Assembly (NCBI GenBank): GCA_001002285.1
Contig: LCLX01000002.1
Coordinates: 124,001-188,000 of the forward strand
Reading direction: 5' to 3'
DNA from: Microgenomates group bacterium GW2011_GWC1_46_15
GTDB lineage: Bacteria; Patescibacteria; Microgenomatia; UBA1400; UBA12028
Length of the DNA: 64,000 bases
Position numbers and translations under genes: made by a program. The notes beneath the pieces are model-generated. The model was not told the DNA's origin and ran no database searches. It saw nothing but the letters and a program-made list of their open reading frames with translations. Each line of letters begins with the position of its first letter. The stretch's first letter is position 1. Below are positions 1-8,526 of this stretch, one piece after another.

Positions 1-1535
1 CCCAACGCCGTTTTCTGACGGATCGGCGACGGATTGAGCGCGTGGTACTCTTCCAGCGTCTGCACCGCGCGGAACACAAACGACAAAATAATATCTTCCG
101 TTAGGTTAAACACGTTGAATGGAATGGTTGGAACACCATAGGGTAAGTACGTCATGTCTGCTGAGTCTGTTTCGCCCTCTACAAACGAAGGCAAGTTGAA
201 TGGCAGCATCTTTCCATCTAAGTACTTTGTGCGCGCGGAAGCTTCTCCACCGTATGGCTTGAAAAACTTCCCTGCCGGATCCACACAGTACAACATCCCA
301 CCGGGTGACTCGATCGTCCCGCCGCCAACGATGCGCGAGACGCCAATTCCCGTTGCACCCAATGCCAGGGTGGTCGCGATGTGGTCACTCGCTCCGCCTT
401 CGACAATAATGGGCAAAGAAACTTCTCCGCGAAGCTTCCATACGAGCTCTGGCCAGTCAATGACCGAACCGCTGCGTACGCCGGTAATGCACCGCCCTCC
501 TCCACCAATGCCAACGTAAAATCCATCCACCCCCGCTGCTTCCAGTGCTTTCGCCTGTTCTACATCAACAATTTGGCCTGCAAAAATTTCGACATTACCA
601 TCATAGATTTTCCGTAGTTGCTGGACGGTGTGTAATGCACCAAGTCCGGGTTCCGGCGAGTACACGCGGAACACGCGGATGCCGGCCTCATACAACGCCT
701 GCGCGCGCTGGAGCGCTTTTTTGGGCTCGGTTTCCAGAACACCCATGAGGTTGTGTCTCCATTGATCCAATAAGAAACGTTTGTCCTCAGTACTGCGTCC
801 AATCAATACTTCACTCTCTTTGAGCGCGTTTAACGTTTCGCGCACAAGGTCCGCTTGGCGTTTGACCGAAGAAAACGGCCCATTGCGTGGAACACCGACT
901 AAACAGTGGCACTGTGCCATGGTTGAGAGCGCGGAAACACTCCCGTAAATATCCGGCATCGCGGAACCCACTAAAATAGACCGGGCCCGGCGGCCGAGTT
1001 TTACAAACGGCCCGTGTAAAAATCGTTCGGTGCGGGAAACACGCTGGCGGTCGGCGCCAACAACCGAAACACCTAAGTCAGCAATAGACGCCGCCAAACC
1101 ACGCCTGATCATTGCGTCCATAACGTCACTAGAAATTTTTGGCGCAGGAACAAATGTGCTTTTCTGCACTTTTTTAAGTTCGATTAATCGTTGGGGGTGG
1201 TTAAATAGCTCCAAGAAATATTGACGCACGCGCAAAATGTGCACCATCTCCTCCGGTTCAATCATTGCTTTACGGACACATGGCAAAAAGTCGAATGGGG
1301 TTGTAAGCATACCCTGGCTTGGGTATGCGTTTGTGCTTTCGCGGCTTTCAACATACCAAAACCGCAGATATGAAGAAGCGTCGCGTTCAAATGGGGCTAA
1401 TTTTTCTTGAATGAACGTTTCCCACATGCCGGCGTCGCGGAACGTGTCGAACTTGGGCAAAGGCTGATTACTGCGTGTACGTCGTACCACGGGGCGGTTC
1501 GTTGCACGGCGGCGCGTTTTGCGTTTAGTTTTCAT
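1..1535 (-). CDS. IMP dehydrogenase/GMP reductase-family barrel protein (guaB-like), 3' part cut by window edge
   Basis: About 511 residues are visible from the ATG at 1535; the C-terminus lies beyond position 1. The family signature is seen at residues ~340-352: GIGGGGRCITG matches the IMPDH catalytic loop GPGSICTT, with Cys ~349 as the expected nucleophile. It is followed by PIIVEGGASDHIATTLALGA and a YGG...VEG...YLPYG stretch equivalent to the IMPDH flap and tail. An SAMPD motif near residue 190 matches the SAMDT segment. Only ~158 residues separate it from the Cys loop, too few for the usual CBS pair, and there is an extra basic N-terminus (KRKTRRR). IMPDH converts IMP to XMP in GMP synthesis; GMP reductase does the reverse branch. 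Which reaction applies here is not clear. The ATG overlaps the cysS stop (ATGA), so translation is probably coupled. Confidence 0.72.
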   Translation of the reverse strand, partial: MKTKRKTRRRATNRPVVRRTRSNQPLPKFDTFRDAGMWETFIQEKLAPFERDASSYLRFWYVESRESTNAYPSQGMLTTPFDFLPCVRKAMIEPEEMVHILRVRQYFLELFNHPQRLIELKKVQKSTFVPAPKISSDVMDAMIRRGLAASIADLGVSVVGADRQRVSRTERFLHGPFVKLGRRARSILVGSAMPDIYGSVSALSTMAQCHCLVGVPRNGPFSSVKRQADLVRETLNALKESEVLIGRSTEDKRFLLDQWRHNLMGVLETEPKKALQRAQALYEAGIRVFRVYSPEPGLGALHTVQQLRKIYDGNVEIFAGQIVDVEQAKALEAAGVDGFYVGIGGGGRCITGVRSGSVIDWPELVWKLRGEVSLPIIVEGGASDHIATTLALGATGIGVSRIVGGGTIESPGGMLYCVDPAGKFFKPYGGEASARTKYLDGKMLPFNLPSFVEGETDSADMTYLPYGVPTIPFNVFNLTEDIILSFVFRAVQTLEEYHALNPSPIRQKTAL

Positions 1536-2962
1536 GCGGGGGCAGCGACAACAGTATACGTGCCGTCGGGGTTGTCTACAATATGCCAACCTGCTGATTC
1601 TAGTTGCGTGCGTACGGCATCCGATTCTGAAAACTTTTTTGCATCGCGCAAAGCTTTGCGTTGCTCGGCAAGTTCAGTAATATTTTTTGGAACTGATTGA
1701 ACTGGTTGAGTTTCACGCTTTGTAACGTGTTGCGCTATCTGCAAACCAAGGATTTCATCAAACTCAACCAGAAGATCATACTTGTCTTGGCCAGGAATGT
1801 TGCTTTTCGTTACTTCCCACATGATCGAAAGCGCCTCTGGCGTGTGAAGATCGTTTTCAAGATGGTCGTAAAACTGGTGACGGTATTCTTCAATTTTTTG
1901 CAGTTTCTCTTGAGATAGCGCGGTGCGTTCTTTTTCTTTTTTGAAGGTTGTGGCCAAAGCGATCAACCGGTCATACGCAACCTGCGATGCTTTTAAGTTG
2001 TCCCATGTGAAGTTCAACTCACTGCGATAGTGTGAACCTAAAAATAACAAGCGCAGGGCCATTGGTGAAAACCCACGCTTCACAATTTCGTCAATCGAGT
2101 ACACATTTCCCAATGACTTACTCATTTTTCCGTCTTCAACGCGCAAGAAGTTATGGTGAACCCAGTACTTCACGAACGGAACTTTACCAGTCGCCGCTTC
2201 ACTTTGTGCAATTTCGTTGGTGTGGTGCACCGGAATATGGTCAATGCCACCGGTGTGCAGATCAAACTGATCACCTAAGTACTTCATACTCATCGCGGAA
2301 CACTCAATGTGCCACCCAGGAAAACCCTTGCCCCACGGCGAATCCCACTCCATCTGCCGTTTTTGATCTTTCGGCGAGAACTTCCAAAGCGCAAAGTCGG
2401 TGGGGTGTTTTTTCCCAGCAACCATGTCCACGCGCGCGCCAGCTTTGATGTGTTCGAGATCGAGGTGCGCGAGTTTGCCATAGTCCGATAACTTCGATGT
2501 GTCAAAATACACACCGTCATCAATGACATAGACAAAACCGTTTTTTTCTAAGCGTTGAATAAGTGCGATTTGTTCCGGAATATGGTCGGTTGCGCGACAT
2601 GAAATATCGGGCTTGCCAACTCCCATCAAATCCATACTTTTCCAGTAATGATTTTCAAACTCCTTGGCAATCTCCCACACCGTTTTGTTGTACTTGCGCG
2701 CGCCCTTCTCCATCTTGTCTTCGCCTTCATCAGCATCGGAAACAAGGTGGCCAACATCGGTGATATTCTGCACCTGCTTCACGGAAAAACCGGCGTGTTT
2801 TAATGCGCGGATCAGCACATCATCCATGACATACCGCCGTAAATGGCCAAGGTGAATGTAGTCGTAGACCGTAGGACCGCAGGCGTACATGCCAAGGTTG
2901 CCAGGCTGAAATGGAACAATGTCTTCGACTGATCGTGAAAGCGTGTTGTAGAGTTTCATCAT
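1532..2962 (-). CDS. cysS: cysteinyl-tRNA synthetase
   Basis: Class I aminoacyl-tRNA synthetase of 476 residues that charges tRNA-Cys in the cytoplasm. The N-terminus carries the zinc Cys and substrate motif YACGPTVYDYIHLGHLR with the HIGH equivalent HLGH; the KMSKSLGN loop lies near residue 279. Further zinc ligands are seen as C in HIECSAM and HH in PVHHTNEIAQSEA, where the common HHENE is replaced by HHTNE. Length is normal for the short bacterial form. Two ATGs in tandem (2962, 2959) could start it. The stop overlaps the start of the IMPDH-like gene downstream. Confidence 0.96.
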   Translation of the reverse strand: MMKLYNTLSRSVEDIVPFQPGNLGMYACGPTVYDYIHLGHLRRYVMDDVLIRALKHAGFSVKQVQNITDVGHLVSDADEGEDKMEKGARKYNKTVWEIAKEFENHYWKSMDLMGVGKPDISCRATDHIPEQIALIQRLEKNGFVYVIDDGVYFDTSKLSDYGKLAHLDLEHIKAGARVDMVAGKKHPTDFALWKFSPKDQKRQMEWDSPWGKGFPGWHIECSAMSMKYLGDQFDLHTGGIDHIPVHHTNEIAQSEAATGKVPFVKYWVHHNFLRVEDGKMSKSLGNVYSIDEIVKRGFSPMALRLLFLGSHYRSELNFTWDNLKASQVAYDRLIALATTFKKEKERTALSQEKLQKIEEYRHQFYDHLENDLHTPEALSIMWEVTKSNIPGQDKYDLLVEFDEILGLQIAQHVTKRETQPVQSVPKNITELAEQRKALRDAKKFSESDAVRTQLESAGWHIVDNPDGTYTVVAAPA

Positions 2963-2974
2963 GTGTTAGGCAGA

Positions 2975-3469
2975 CTACCCTGCGCCAAGGTTGCGTGATT
3001 TTTCTGCATTCGCAGCATCTTGTGCCATCTTTACTTGTAGATTTTCGTGCTTTTGTTTTTCTAGCTGTTTGATCTCGAACTTTTCCTGTTCTTTTTCCTG
3101 TTGTTTTTCGACTTTCTTCTCTTGTTCTTCCTGGGCCTTGCCTTGCGCGTAAAACTGCTGTTCGTCGGCCATGAGTTCGCGGTGCCGTTTTAACTTCGCG
3201 GTGGTTGCGGCTTGATCTTCCTGTAGTTTTTGTTGAATCAGCGCTTTTTGCGCGGGATCATCCGCTGCTGTCATCGCTTTTTCGGCATTTTTCTGCGCTT
3301 CGTTTTTTTCGCCACCTTGTGCCGTATCTAACGGAGGTTTCCCACCCAGAATTTCCTCAAGAATATCGAGTGGTGTTTTTGCAACGGCCTTCGCGGTATC
3401 CACTGCTACACCGCTCAATGCGCCGCCTACATCTGAAGCAATTTGTGTAACATCATCACCGAGTCCCAT
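2975..3469 (-). CDS. charged coiled-coil protein of unknown function
   Basis: 164 residues, not recognised. The N-terminal ~45 residues are small and hydrophobic/amphipathic (GGALSGVAVDTAKAVAKTP). The rest is dominated by K, E and Q with heptad-like spacing (EEQEKKVEKQQEKEQEKFE), so a long coiled coil is expected; the end is SRNLGAG. No signal peptide or membrane helix is visible. A TATCCT box ends 6 nt before the ATG, predicting a leaderless mRNA. It sits 12 nt upstream of cysS and is probably cotranscribed. The first 30 residues resemble amphipathic membrane-surface helices, but this is only an impression. Confidence 0.75.
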   Translation of the reverse strand: MGLGDDVTQIASDVGGALSGVAVDTAKAVAKTPLDILEEILGGKPPLDTAQGGEKNEAQKNAEKAMTAADDPAQKALIQQKLQEDQAATTAKLKRHRELMADEQQFYAQGKAQEEQEKKVEKQQEKEQEKFEIKQLEKQKHENLQVKMAQDAANAEKSRNLGAG

Positions 3470-3504
3470 GGTTTAAGGATAGCAGAGAGACAAGGAGAAG
3501 TGAA

Positions 3505-3888
3505 CTACGTATGTCTGAAATCTAGCGGGCTAAGAACCTTCAATTGCATTGCTCGTGCAGTTTCTTCCGTATCGGCAGGCCGATCGGGATTTCTTTCTCC
3601 ATTTTTGCTCCATTGAAGCCGTGCCAATTCCCGAAGCTCCTCAAGCTGATCTAATGTTATTTCGTTTAATTCAGCGGCCAACATAGCTTCTTCCATACCA
3701 GTAAGGATAGTACTGTAGAATCCAGGAGACCAAATTATTCCCCCTAAATATCGCGTATATGTAGCTTGTTCCGGCGTTCCTCCCCAATCTTTCATAACAA
3801 ATTCGTGAATGGGTCCATGAGCGGTTTGAATAATTCCTTCACCAGTATGTGCCGCATTGAGTTGTTCAAGAATGTCTCCCTTTCCCAT
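3505..3888 (-). CDS. hypothetical protein, 127 aa
   Basis: Not recognised. A soluble, acidic protein with alternating helices: residues 65-95 (TGMEEAMLAAELNEITLDQ, then LEELRELARLQWSK) look like a helical pair. There are no cysteines, signal peptide or membrane segments. A strong ribosome site (AAAAAGGAGG) lies 5 nt before the ATG, unlike the leaderless neighbour downstream. It is 35 nt upstream of the coiled-coil gene on the same strand. Confidence 0.7.
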   Translation of the reverse strand: MGKGDILEQLNAAHTGEGIIQTAHGPIHEFVMKDWGGTPEQATYTRYLGGIIWSPGFYSTILTGMEEAMLAAELNEITLDQLEELRELARLQWSKNGERNPDRPADTEETARAMQLKVLSPLDFRHT

Positions 3889-3941
3889 ATTCCTCCTTTT
3901 TACCTATACTTCGCACTATTGTACTCTTTTCATTACTATTT

Positions 3942-4235
3942 TCAATTCATATACACCGTGTTCTCTTTAGACTCCGGCGGAATAGTAAAACACACAAAAA
4001 CCACTTCTTTCTTTGAATCATTTACCCCCTCGTGGATTTGGTTTTTCTTACGAAGGTAGAGTTTTCCCTGCTTGTGTGTTTCGCAGTTTCCTTTCAGCAC
4101 ACACTCAATCTCTATTCCTTTATGGAAATGTTTGGGCTCACTTCTCCCTGGTTTCATCCAGTACACATAACAGGAGCAAAAAGCATTGTAGAAAATTTTC
4201 TTACTTTTTCGATACGGGCTTGTGGTGTTTGACAT
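3942..4235 (-). CDS. small cupin-fold protein
   Basis: 97 residues that fit a single cupin barrel. MKPGRSEPKHFHKGIEIECV supplies the first cupin motif (G...HxH...E), and the turn QIHEGVND supplies a His in the second motif region. Cupins bind a metal and a small ligand or act as sugar-nucleotide isomerases; nothing here tells which. The start codon overlaps the stop of the upstream gene (TAATG), so it is translationally coupled to the HD-like gene, in an apparent raiA - HD-like - cupin operon. No signal peptide. Confidence 0.68.
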   Translation of the reverse strand: MSNTTSPYRKSKKIFYNAFCSCYVYWMKPGRSEPKHFHKGIEIECVLKGNCETHKQGKLYLRKKNQIHEGVNDSKKEVVFVCFTIPPESKENTVYMN

Positions 4236-4798
4236 TATGGTGCTTTCAATCCCCTCAGTATTTTTTCTATAATTTCATGTTGATTTGCCAATTCTTTTTT
4301 GCATATGCTGAGGCTTAATAAACCCCATTTTTCAGTGACTTTTTTATCAAGAAGTGTCACCAAATCGGAAAAAGGCATGCTCCTTATATATCTCATTGCA
4401 TAAGAAAACCCCTTAATGGAAACAAATCGATAACAATCTGCATTGCAACAGATTTCCGACTCTAATGAGTAAAATTTTTGAGTACCATGATGCTCTGAGA
4501 TACAGTGGCGGATGTTTTCTTTTACTTCGTTTGAAACTATAGATTGATCGAGTATTTTATTCGCTTTAGCCAGTGACATTGCAATATGCTCTTCCAATTT
4601 TCCCGCTCGAATAGCCTGACCAATGAGACAGTCCATCAGAAGAGTTCCTGCCTCGACAATATTAACATTCGCCCTTAGTTTTTTTGCCAGTTTCTTACCA
4701 ACTTCACGAGCCAAATCAACGTGAAATTTTACTGGCATGCCGGTTTTTTCAACTTCGTCATATGCTAGTTTTCTTGTTTGAACTAAAAAATCCCTCAC
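4235..4798 (-). CDS. degenerate HD-domain (phosphohydrolase-fold) protein
   Basis: 187 residues from a GTG at 4798, chosen because it follows the raiA stop by 1 nt and has GGAAGAGGAG just upstream; an ATG at 4822 would overlap raiA and leave no ribosome-site spacing. The helical order of HD phosphohydrolases can be followed: His in FHVDLARE, then LLMDC where the HD doublet should be, then HIAMSLAKANKIL, ISEHHG and ESEICCNADCYRF with the late Asp. The metal-binding His of HD is Met here while Asp is kept, so catalysis may be lost or altered. It lies between raiA and a cupin gene and overlaps the latter. Confidence 0.6.
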   Translation of the reverse strand: MRDFLVQTRKLAYDEVEKTGMPVKFHVDLAREVGKKLAKKLRANVNIVEAGTLLMDCLIGQAIRAGKLEEHIAMSLAKANKILDQSIVSNEVKENIRHCISEHHGTQKFYSLESEICCNADCYRFVSIKGFSYAMRYIRSMPFSDLVTLLDKKVTEKWGLLSLSICKKELANQHEIIEKILRGLKAP

Positions 4799-4799
4799 G

Positions 4800-5108
4800 T
4801 CATCTCCTCTTCCTCTCTCCATCCTCCCGCCGGAATTTTTCTTCAACTTTTGAGTACACACGGAAAAATGCCTGATATAAATTTGCTCCAATTTCTTTAA
4901 ACGCAAACCGCCGGCCTTTAACTTCGGTAATCACCTCTACTGTCGCATCGCTGGTATTTCTCCCCTTGCGCTTTACGCGGTCAACAACAACTTCAACATT
5001 CCGCACTCCAAGCGAAGGAAACTTTTGGAGGCGTGCAAGCTTTTCTCGGAAGAACTGCTTGACCTGTTCTGTCAACTCTACGGTTTTTGATGACAGCATG
5101 ATGTTCAT
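4800..5108 (-). CDS. raiA: ribosome hibernation promoting factor / RaiA family
   Basis: 102 residues, the short HPF/YfiA class that binds the 30S A/P region and inactivates ribosomes in starved cells. The fold signature is clear: MNIMLSSKTVELTEQVKQF, then KVARL-type helix, VEVVVDRVKRKGR strand, ATVEVITEVKGRRFAFKE and a final helix ending in a basic tail (RREDGERKRR). The ATG at 5108 was chosen over upstream ATGs because AAAGGAGG lies 5 nt before it and homology begins there. First gene of a probable raiA - HD-like - cupin operon downstream of recR. Confidence 0.9.
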   Translation of the reverse strand: MNIMLSSKTVELTEQVKQFFREKLARLQKFPSLGVRNVEVVVDRVKRKGRNTSDATVEVITEVKGRRFAFKEIGANLYQAFFRVYSKVEEKFRREDGERKRR

Positions 5109-5142
5109 GCAGCCTCCTTTCTTCCACGTATATTCTGTCCAC

Positions 5143-5748
5143 CTACGCCATTTCCCGCCGACCCTCCATCGCGCGCGCAATCGTCGTGCCATCGGCATAC
5201 TCAATGTCCGCACCAATCGGCAGTCCGTGGCCAATGCGCGTGATGGTGATGTGCTTTGCGTTCGCTGTTTCGGTTAACAATTGGCGAATGTACATTGCGG
5301 TCGCCTCCCCTTCCATTGTAGGATTCGTTGCCAAAATGACCTCGTGGACTCCGGCAAGGCGCTGCGTGATGTCGTTCAAATAGAGTTGATCCGGTCCAAT
5401 ATTATTCAGTGGTGAAATTGCGCCATGCAGGACATGGTACAAGCCAGTGTAGTGGCCAGAGCGTTCGATCGCGAGCACGTCTAGCGGTTGTTCAACGACA
5501 CACAACAATGACACATCGCGGGAAGAATCATCGCACACATCGCACAACTCATTTTCGCCCACATTGTGGCACTGCGAACACAGTGTTGTTTGCCGCTTCA
5601 TCGCAACAAGCGCGTCGGCAAACTTTTGGACTTCGGGTTCCGGCACATGGAGTAAATAAAATGTCAGCCGTTGCGCGGACTTTGGCCCTACTCCCGGCAG
5701 TTTTTCAAATTGATGAATGAGCGCCTGAATAGACCGCGGAAGTTTCAT
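5143..5748 (-). CDS. recR: recombination mediator RecR
   Basis: 201 residues, usual for RecR, which works with RecO (and RecF) to load RecA on gapped DNA. Seen in order: helix-hairpin-helix LPGVGPKSAQRLTFYLL, four-Cys zinc finger CSQCHNVGENELCDVC, and a Toprim domain with CVVEQPLDVLAIE and NPTMEGEATAMYI. The ATG at 5748 is where RecR homology starts; upstream in-frame codons overlap ybaB. RecR overlaps neither neighbour once this start is used and lies 40 nt downstream of ybaB, the classic dnaX-ybaB-recR order seen in many bacteria. Confidence 0.96.
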   Translation of the reverse strand: MKLPRSIQALIHQFEKLPGVGPKSAQRLTFYLLHVPEPEVQKFADALVAMKRQTTLCSQCHNVGENELCDVCDDSSRDVSLLCVVEQPLDVLAIERSGHYTGLYHVLHGAISPLNNIGPDQLYLNDITQRLAGVHEVILATNPTMEGEATAMYIRQLLTETANAKHITITRIGHGLPIGADIEYADGTTIARAMEGRREMA

Positions 5749-5788
5749 GTGTGTATTATGCACTATTTTTGAGAAAATGCGGTCGGGA

Positions 5789-6076
5789 TTACTGTCCCCC
5801 GCCACCAAGCAAACCACCCAAACCACCACTCATTTGCTGAAGTTTTTTCGCGGCAAGTTCCTGCGATTTTTTAATGGCTTTGTTGAGCACATTCACCGCG
5901 TCTTCGCTGGTAATACCTTGAACGCTGAAATGTTTAATTTTTTGTGAACCGGAAATGACCACGCGGATATCGCCCTCTTCAACAACAATCTCCTCTGCTT
6001 CCAGCTGCTGCTGCATTTGGATTGCCTGTTGGCGAAGTTTGTTCAAATCACCAAGTTTACCGAGTACGTTTGCCAT
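5789..6076 (-). CDS. ybaB: YbaB/EbfC family nucleoid-associated protein
   Basis: 95 residues. YbaB proteins are dimeric tweezer-shaped DNA-binding proteins. Residues 5-28 form the N-terminal helix (LGDLNKLRQQAIQMQQQLEA), followed by the strands EIVVEEGDIRVVISGSQKI and the C-terminal helix KAIKKSQELAAKKLQQMSGG. The tail is a glycine-rich GGLGGLLGGGGQ. Ribosome site AAAGGAG is 7 nt before the ATG. It lies between dnaX and recR, the conserved context for this family. Confidence 0.94.
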   Translation of the reverse strand: MANVLGKLGDLNKLRQQAIQMQQQLEAEEIVVEEGDIRVVISGSQKIKHFSVQGITSEDAVNVLNKAIKKSQELAAKKLQQMSGGLGGLLGGGGQ

Positions 6077-6156
6077 AGTTCACTCCTTTTATATGTTTGC
6101 GTATGTGTATAGATTTGCGCGATAACAGGGGTAGTATAACACATCAAGTGAGTGCT

Positions 6157-6456
6157 CTAGATATTTCTGTGTAACGGAATACCTTGTGGACGTTTTCCCC
6201 TTTTTATCAACTCTTGATCTTTTTGAGACCAATCATCCAATTGAACACCAGATGGGTTTTTAAGCAACTCTTTTTCCCGTGCATCACGAATCAACGTCGC
6301 AGCAACAGATATTGGAAGCATCGGAAAACTTTCAATTGTTGATCCTTGGGGGGGTCCTTCTGCCTCTATTCCAACACGAATTTGTCTCAACTTCGCTTCA
6401 ATTGCCGCAAAAGGGTGTGTGAAACAAAATAATACTTCTCTTGTATGTGTAATCAT
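6157..6456 (-). CDS. hypothetical protein, 99 aa
   Basis: Not recognised. A soluble protein beginning MITHTREVLFCFTHPFAAIE, proline-rich in the middle (EGPPQGSTIESFPMLP) and basic at the end. No Shine-Dalgarno is visible; a TATAAT box lies 11 nt upstream of the ATG, so the leader would be only a few nucleotides. It is inserted between dnaX and ybaB, which are usually adjacent, and may be a local insertion in this lineage. Confidence 0.6.
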   Translation of the reverse strand: MITHTREVLFCFTHPFAAIEAKLRQIRVGIEAEGPPQGSTIESFPMLPISVAATLIRDAREKELLKNPSGVQLDDWSQKDQELIKRGKRPQGIPLHRNI

Positions 6457-6488
6457 TATTAAAAAGTATTATACGCTCTTGCCCTTTT

Positions 6489-8033
6489 TTACCCCGCAAA
6501 CACTTCCTCTGCCGCCTGCACTAATTTTGCGTCCTCCTCTTTTTTCTCTGCAACGGGCTCCTTTGGTTTCTTTTTCCCAAGCACAAACTTGAGCGTTGCT
6601 TTGCTCACACCACACGTTTCGCGGATCACTTTTTCTAAGATATGGCGATGTTTTTCCTGTTCGAGTTGTTCTTTATGGAAAGGATAAAATACTTCAATCG
6701 TAACGGCAGACCCGTTCGTTTCCATGGGGCGGGTAGCGCGGAGCAAAGCTTCAACTGTTGCATTCGTTTGCTTAATCGCTTTCAACACAATGGGCCAATT
6801 CAATTGAAGCACTTCAAAGTTGAGCGAACCCGTGAGTGGCTCTTCGGTTTGTTTTGGAGGTGGCTCCACAGTTGGTGAAGGTGACGCCAGTGTCGGTGTT
6901 GAAGTTGACGTTGGATTTTTTTCGCGTGGTTTTTCAACATGCTCATGTCCCTCTTCTTCCACTATGTGCTCACCACCCCCACCCTCTAGGCATAACGATA
7001 AACACGCGAGTTCAAACGGGAGATACGGGAACGGAAGCAGTGCGTCGGGGGAAACATTCAACACTGCTAATATATGCTGATACACACGTGATTTTTCAAG
7101 AACTTTTTCTTCAACCGCACGCACCATCTCCTCGTGCATCATCGCCAATACCGTTTTTTGCACATACGAGAGATCTCTGTCGTTTTGCTGGGCAACCTGA
7201 AATACCGTACTCACAGCTTGCGCGTCACGTTTCGTGATTGCCTCAATCAACTGCTTTGCCACTGCACTATCGGCGCCGCCAGAAGTCTTGAGATCATCTA
7301 TGCTAATTTTTGTTTTCCCCTGAGCAACATGCTCCAATAACTTCACCGCGTCACGGAAACTTCCTTCGGCCCGCTTGGCAATATCCATCAGCACACTTTC
7401 TCCCGCCGTAATGTGTTCGACATCTACAATATGCTGTAACGCAGACACAATATGCTCGGGCAGGGCGCGCTGGAACTGCACGAGAACGCACCGGGAGATA
7501 ATGGTTTCCGGAACTTTATGCAGTTCGGTGGTCGCAAGAACAAACACCACATGCGCCGGTGGCTCCTCGAGCACCTTCAGGAGTGCGTTAAAGGCCTCGG
7601 TCGTGAGCATGTGCACTTCATCAATAATGTACACAGAAACCAACCCGTCGCTTGGAGCAAGATACACGCGTTCGCGCAGAGCACGGATATCATCAATGCC
7701 ACGATTACTGGCGGCATCAAGTTCGGTGACGCAAAAACTGTTGCCTCTCGTGATTGCAAGACACCGAGGACACGCGCCGCATGGTTCACCAAATGCGTGG
7801 CCAGCTTTGTGATCGGCACTCTTAAGCGCTTTTTTGACAAACTTCTCATTTTTCTCACAGTTCAGTACCTTGGCGAGAATGCGGGCGCTGCTTGTCTTGC
7901 CCGTACCTTTGGAGCCGGCAAAAAGATACGCGTGCGAAAAACTCCCGCTATCGCGGATACGGCCAAGCGCCTCACGGGAAGCGGGCAAGTTTAGTTCAGA
8001 GATCGTTTGCGGACGATAGGTGCGGTACCACAT
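6489..8033 (-). CDS. dnaX: DNA polymerase III subunit gamma/tau
   Basis: 514 residues; the AAA+ clamp-loader subunit. Seen: YRTYRPQTISEL start, Walker A AGSKGTGKTSSARILAK (residues ~40-56), zinc motif CGACPRCLAI, Walker B IDEVHMLT, arginine-finger region TTELHKVPETIISRC. A proline/threonine-rich linker (residues ~365-400) separates the clamp-loader core from a C-terminal domain (NWPIVLKAIKQTNATVEALL) equivalent to a short tau. Starts with MWYRTYRP. No Shine-Dalgarno is visible before the ATG; the upstream gap (8034-8106) holds an inverted repeat GTACA-TG-TGTAC. No obvious slippery A-run for a gamma frameshift was noticed. Confidence 0.95.
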   Translation of the reverse strand: MWYRTYRPQTISELNLPASREALGRIRDSGSFSHAYLFAGSKGTGKTSSARILAKVLNCEKNEKFVKKALKSADHKAGHAFGEPCGACPRCLAITRGNSFCVTELDAASNRGIDDIRALRERVYLAPSDGLVSVYIIDEVHMLTTEAFNALLKVLEEPPAHVVFVLATTELHKVPETIISRCVLVQFQRALPEHIVSALQHIVDVEHITAGESVLMDIAKRAEGSFRDAVKLLEHVAQGKTKISIDDLKTSGGADSAVAKQLIEAITKRDAQAVSTVFQVAQQNDRDLSYVQKTVLAMMHEEMVRAVEEKVLEKSRVYQHILAVLNVSPDALLPFPYLPFELACLSLCLEGGGGEHIVEEEGHEHVEKPREKNPTSTSTPTLASPSPTVEPPPKQTEEPLTGSLNFEVLQLNWPIVLKAIKQTNATVEALLRATRPMETNGSAVTIEVFYPFHKEQLEQEKHRHILEKVIRETCGVSKATLKFVLGKKKPKEPVAEKKEEDAKLVQAAEEVFAG

Positions 8034-8106
8034 ACAATATTTCTTTCGGGACAGGAATGCGAACTATTGGCGATGACTATTGCGTACACATGTACTCTAC
8101 CATGGA

Positions 8107-8508
8107 TTAGTCGTGATGGAATCCTAGCAGATGCATGAGTCCATGTTCAACAAGAAAACAGATTTGCGCGTCCACCATTTTTCCCAACTTGCGTGCTTCT
8201 TTGACTGCTTCGGGAAAACACACCACAATGTCTCCAATGTGTGAAATGGTGTCATCATTTTTGACAGTACGCGGAAACTCTTTTTCGTGTTGTTCAGGAT
8301 CGTGTTGAGGAAACGACAACACATCGGTGACGCCTTCATGCTTCATCAATCCTTCGTTGAGCTCAATCATGCGGCGGGAACCAACAATGGATACCGAAAC
8401 TTCAACATCATCCGCGCCATGCTCTTTGAGTGCGCGTTCAACACTCGCGCGAATCGCTTTCCTATTCACAGGATATCTTGAGCCAACACGCACTGATGTA
8501 ATGATCAT
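8107..8508 (-). CDS. ybeY: endoribonuclease YbeY, unusually short C-terminus
   Basis: 133 residues. YbeY is a zinc-dependent RNase involved in 16S rRNA 3' maturation and ribosome quality control. The metal motif HGLMHLLGFHH (His at spacing 3 and 5) is present, preceded by the conserved IGDIVVCFPEA segment. The protein stops one residue after the third His (HHD), whereas most family members continue 10-25 residues. It follows rpsU by 18 nt on the same strand; no good ribosome site precedes the ATG at 8508. Confidence 0.9.
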   Translation of the reverse strand: MIITSVRVGSRYPVNRKAIRASVERALKEHGADDVEVSVSIVGSRRMIELNEGLMKHEGVTDVLSFPQHDPEQHEKEFPRTVKNDDTISHIGDIVVCFPEAVKEARKLGKMVDAQICFLVEHGLMHLLGFHHD

Positions 8509-8526
8509 GGATCGTTTTACACACCT

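Noticed and set aside
4820..4822. ATG at 4822 as start of the HD-like gene
   Set aside because: It overlaps raiA and its GGGAGG abuts the ATG with no spacing; GTG 4798 fits better.
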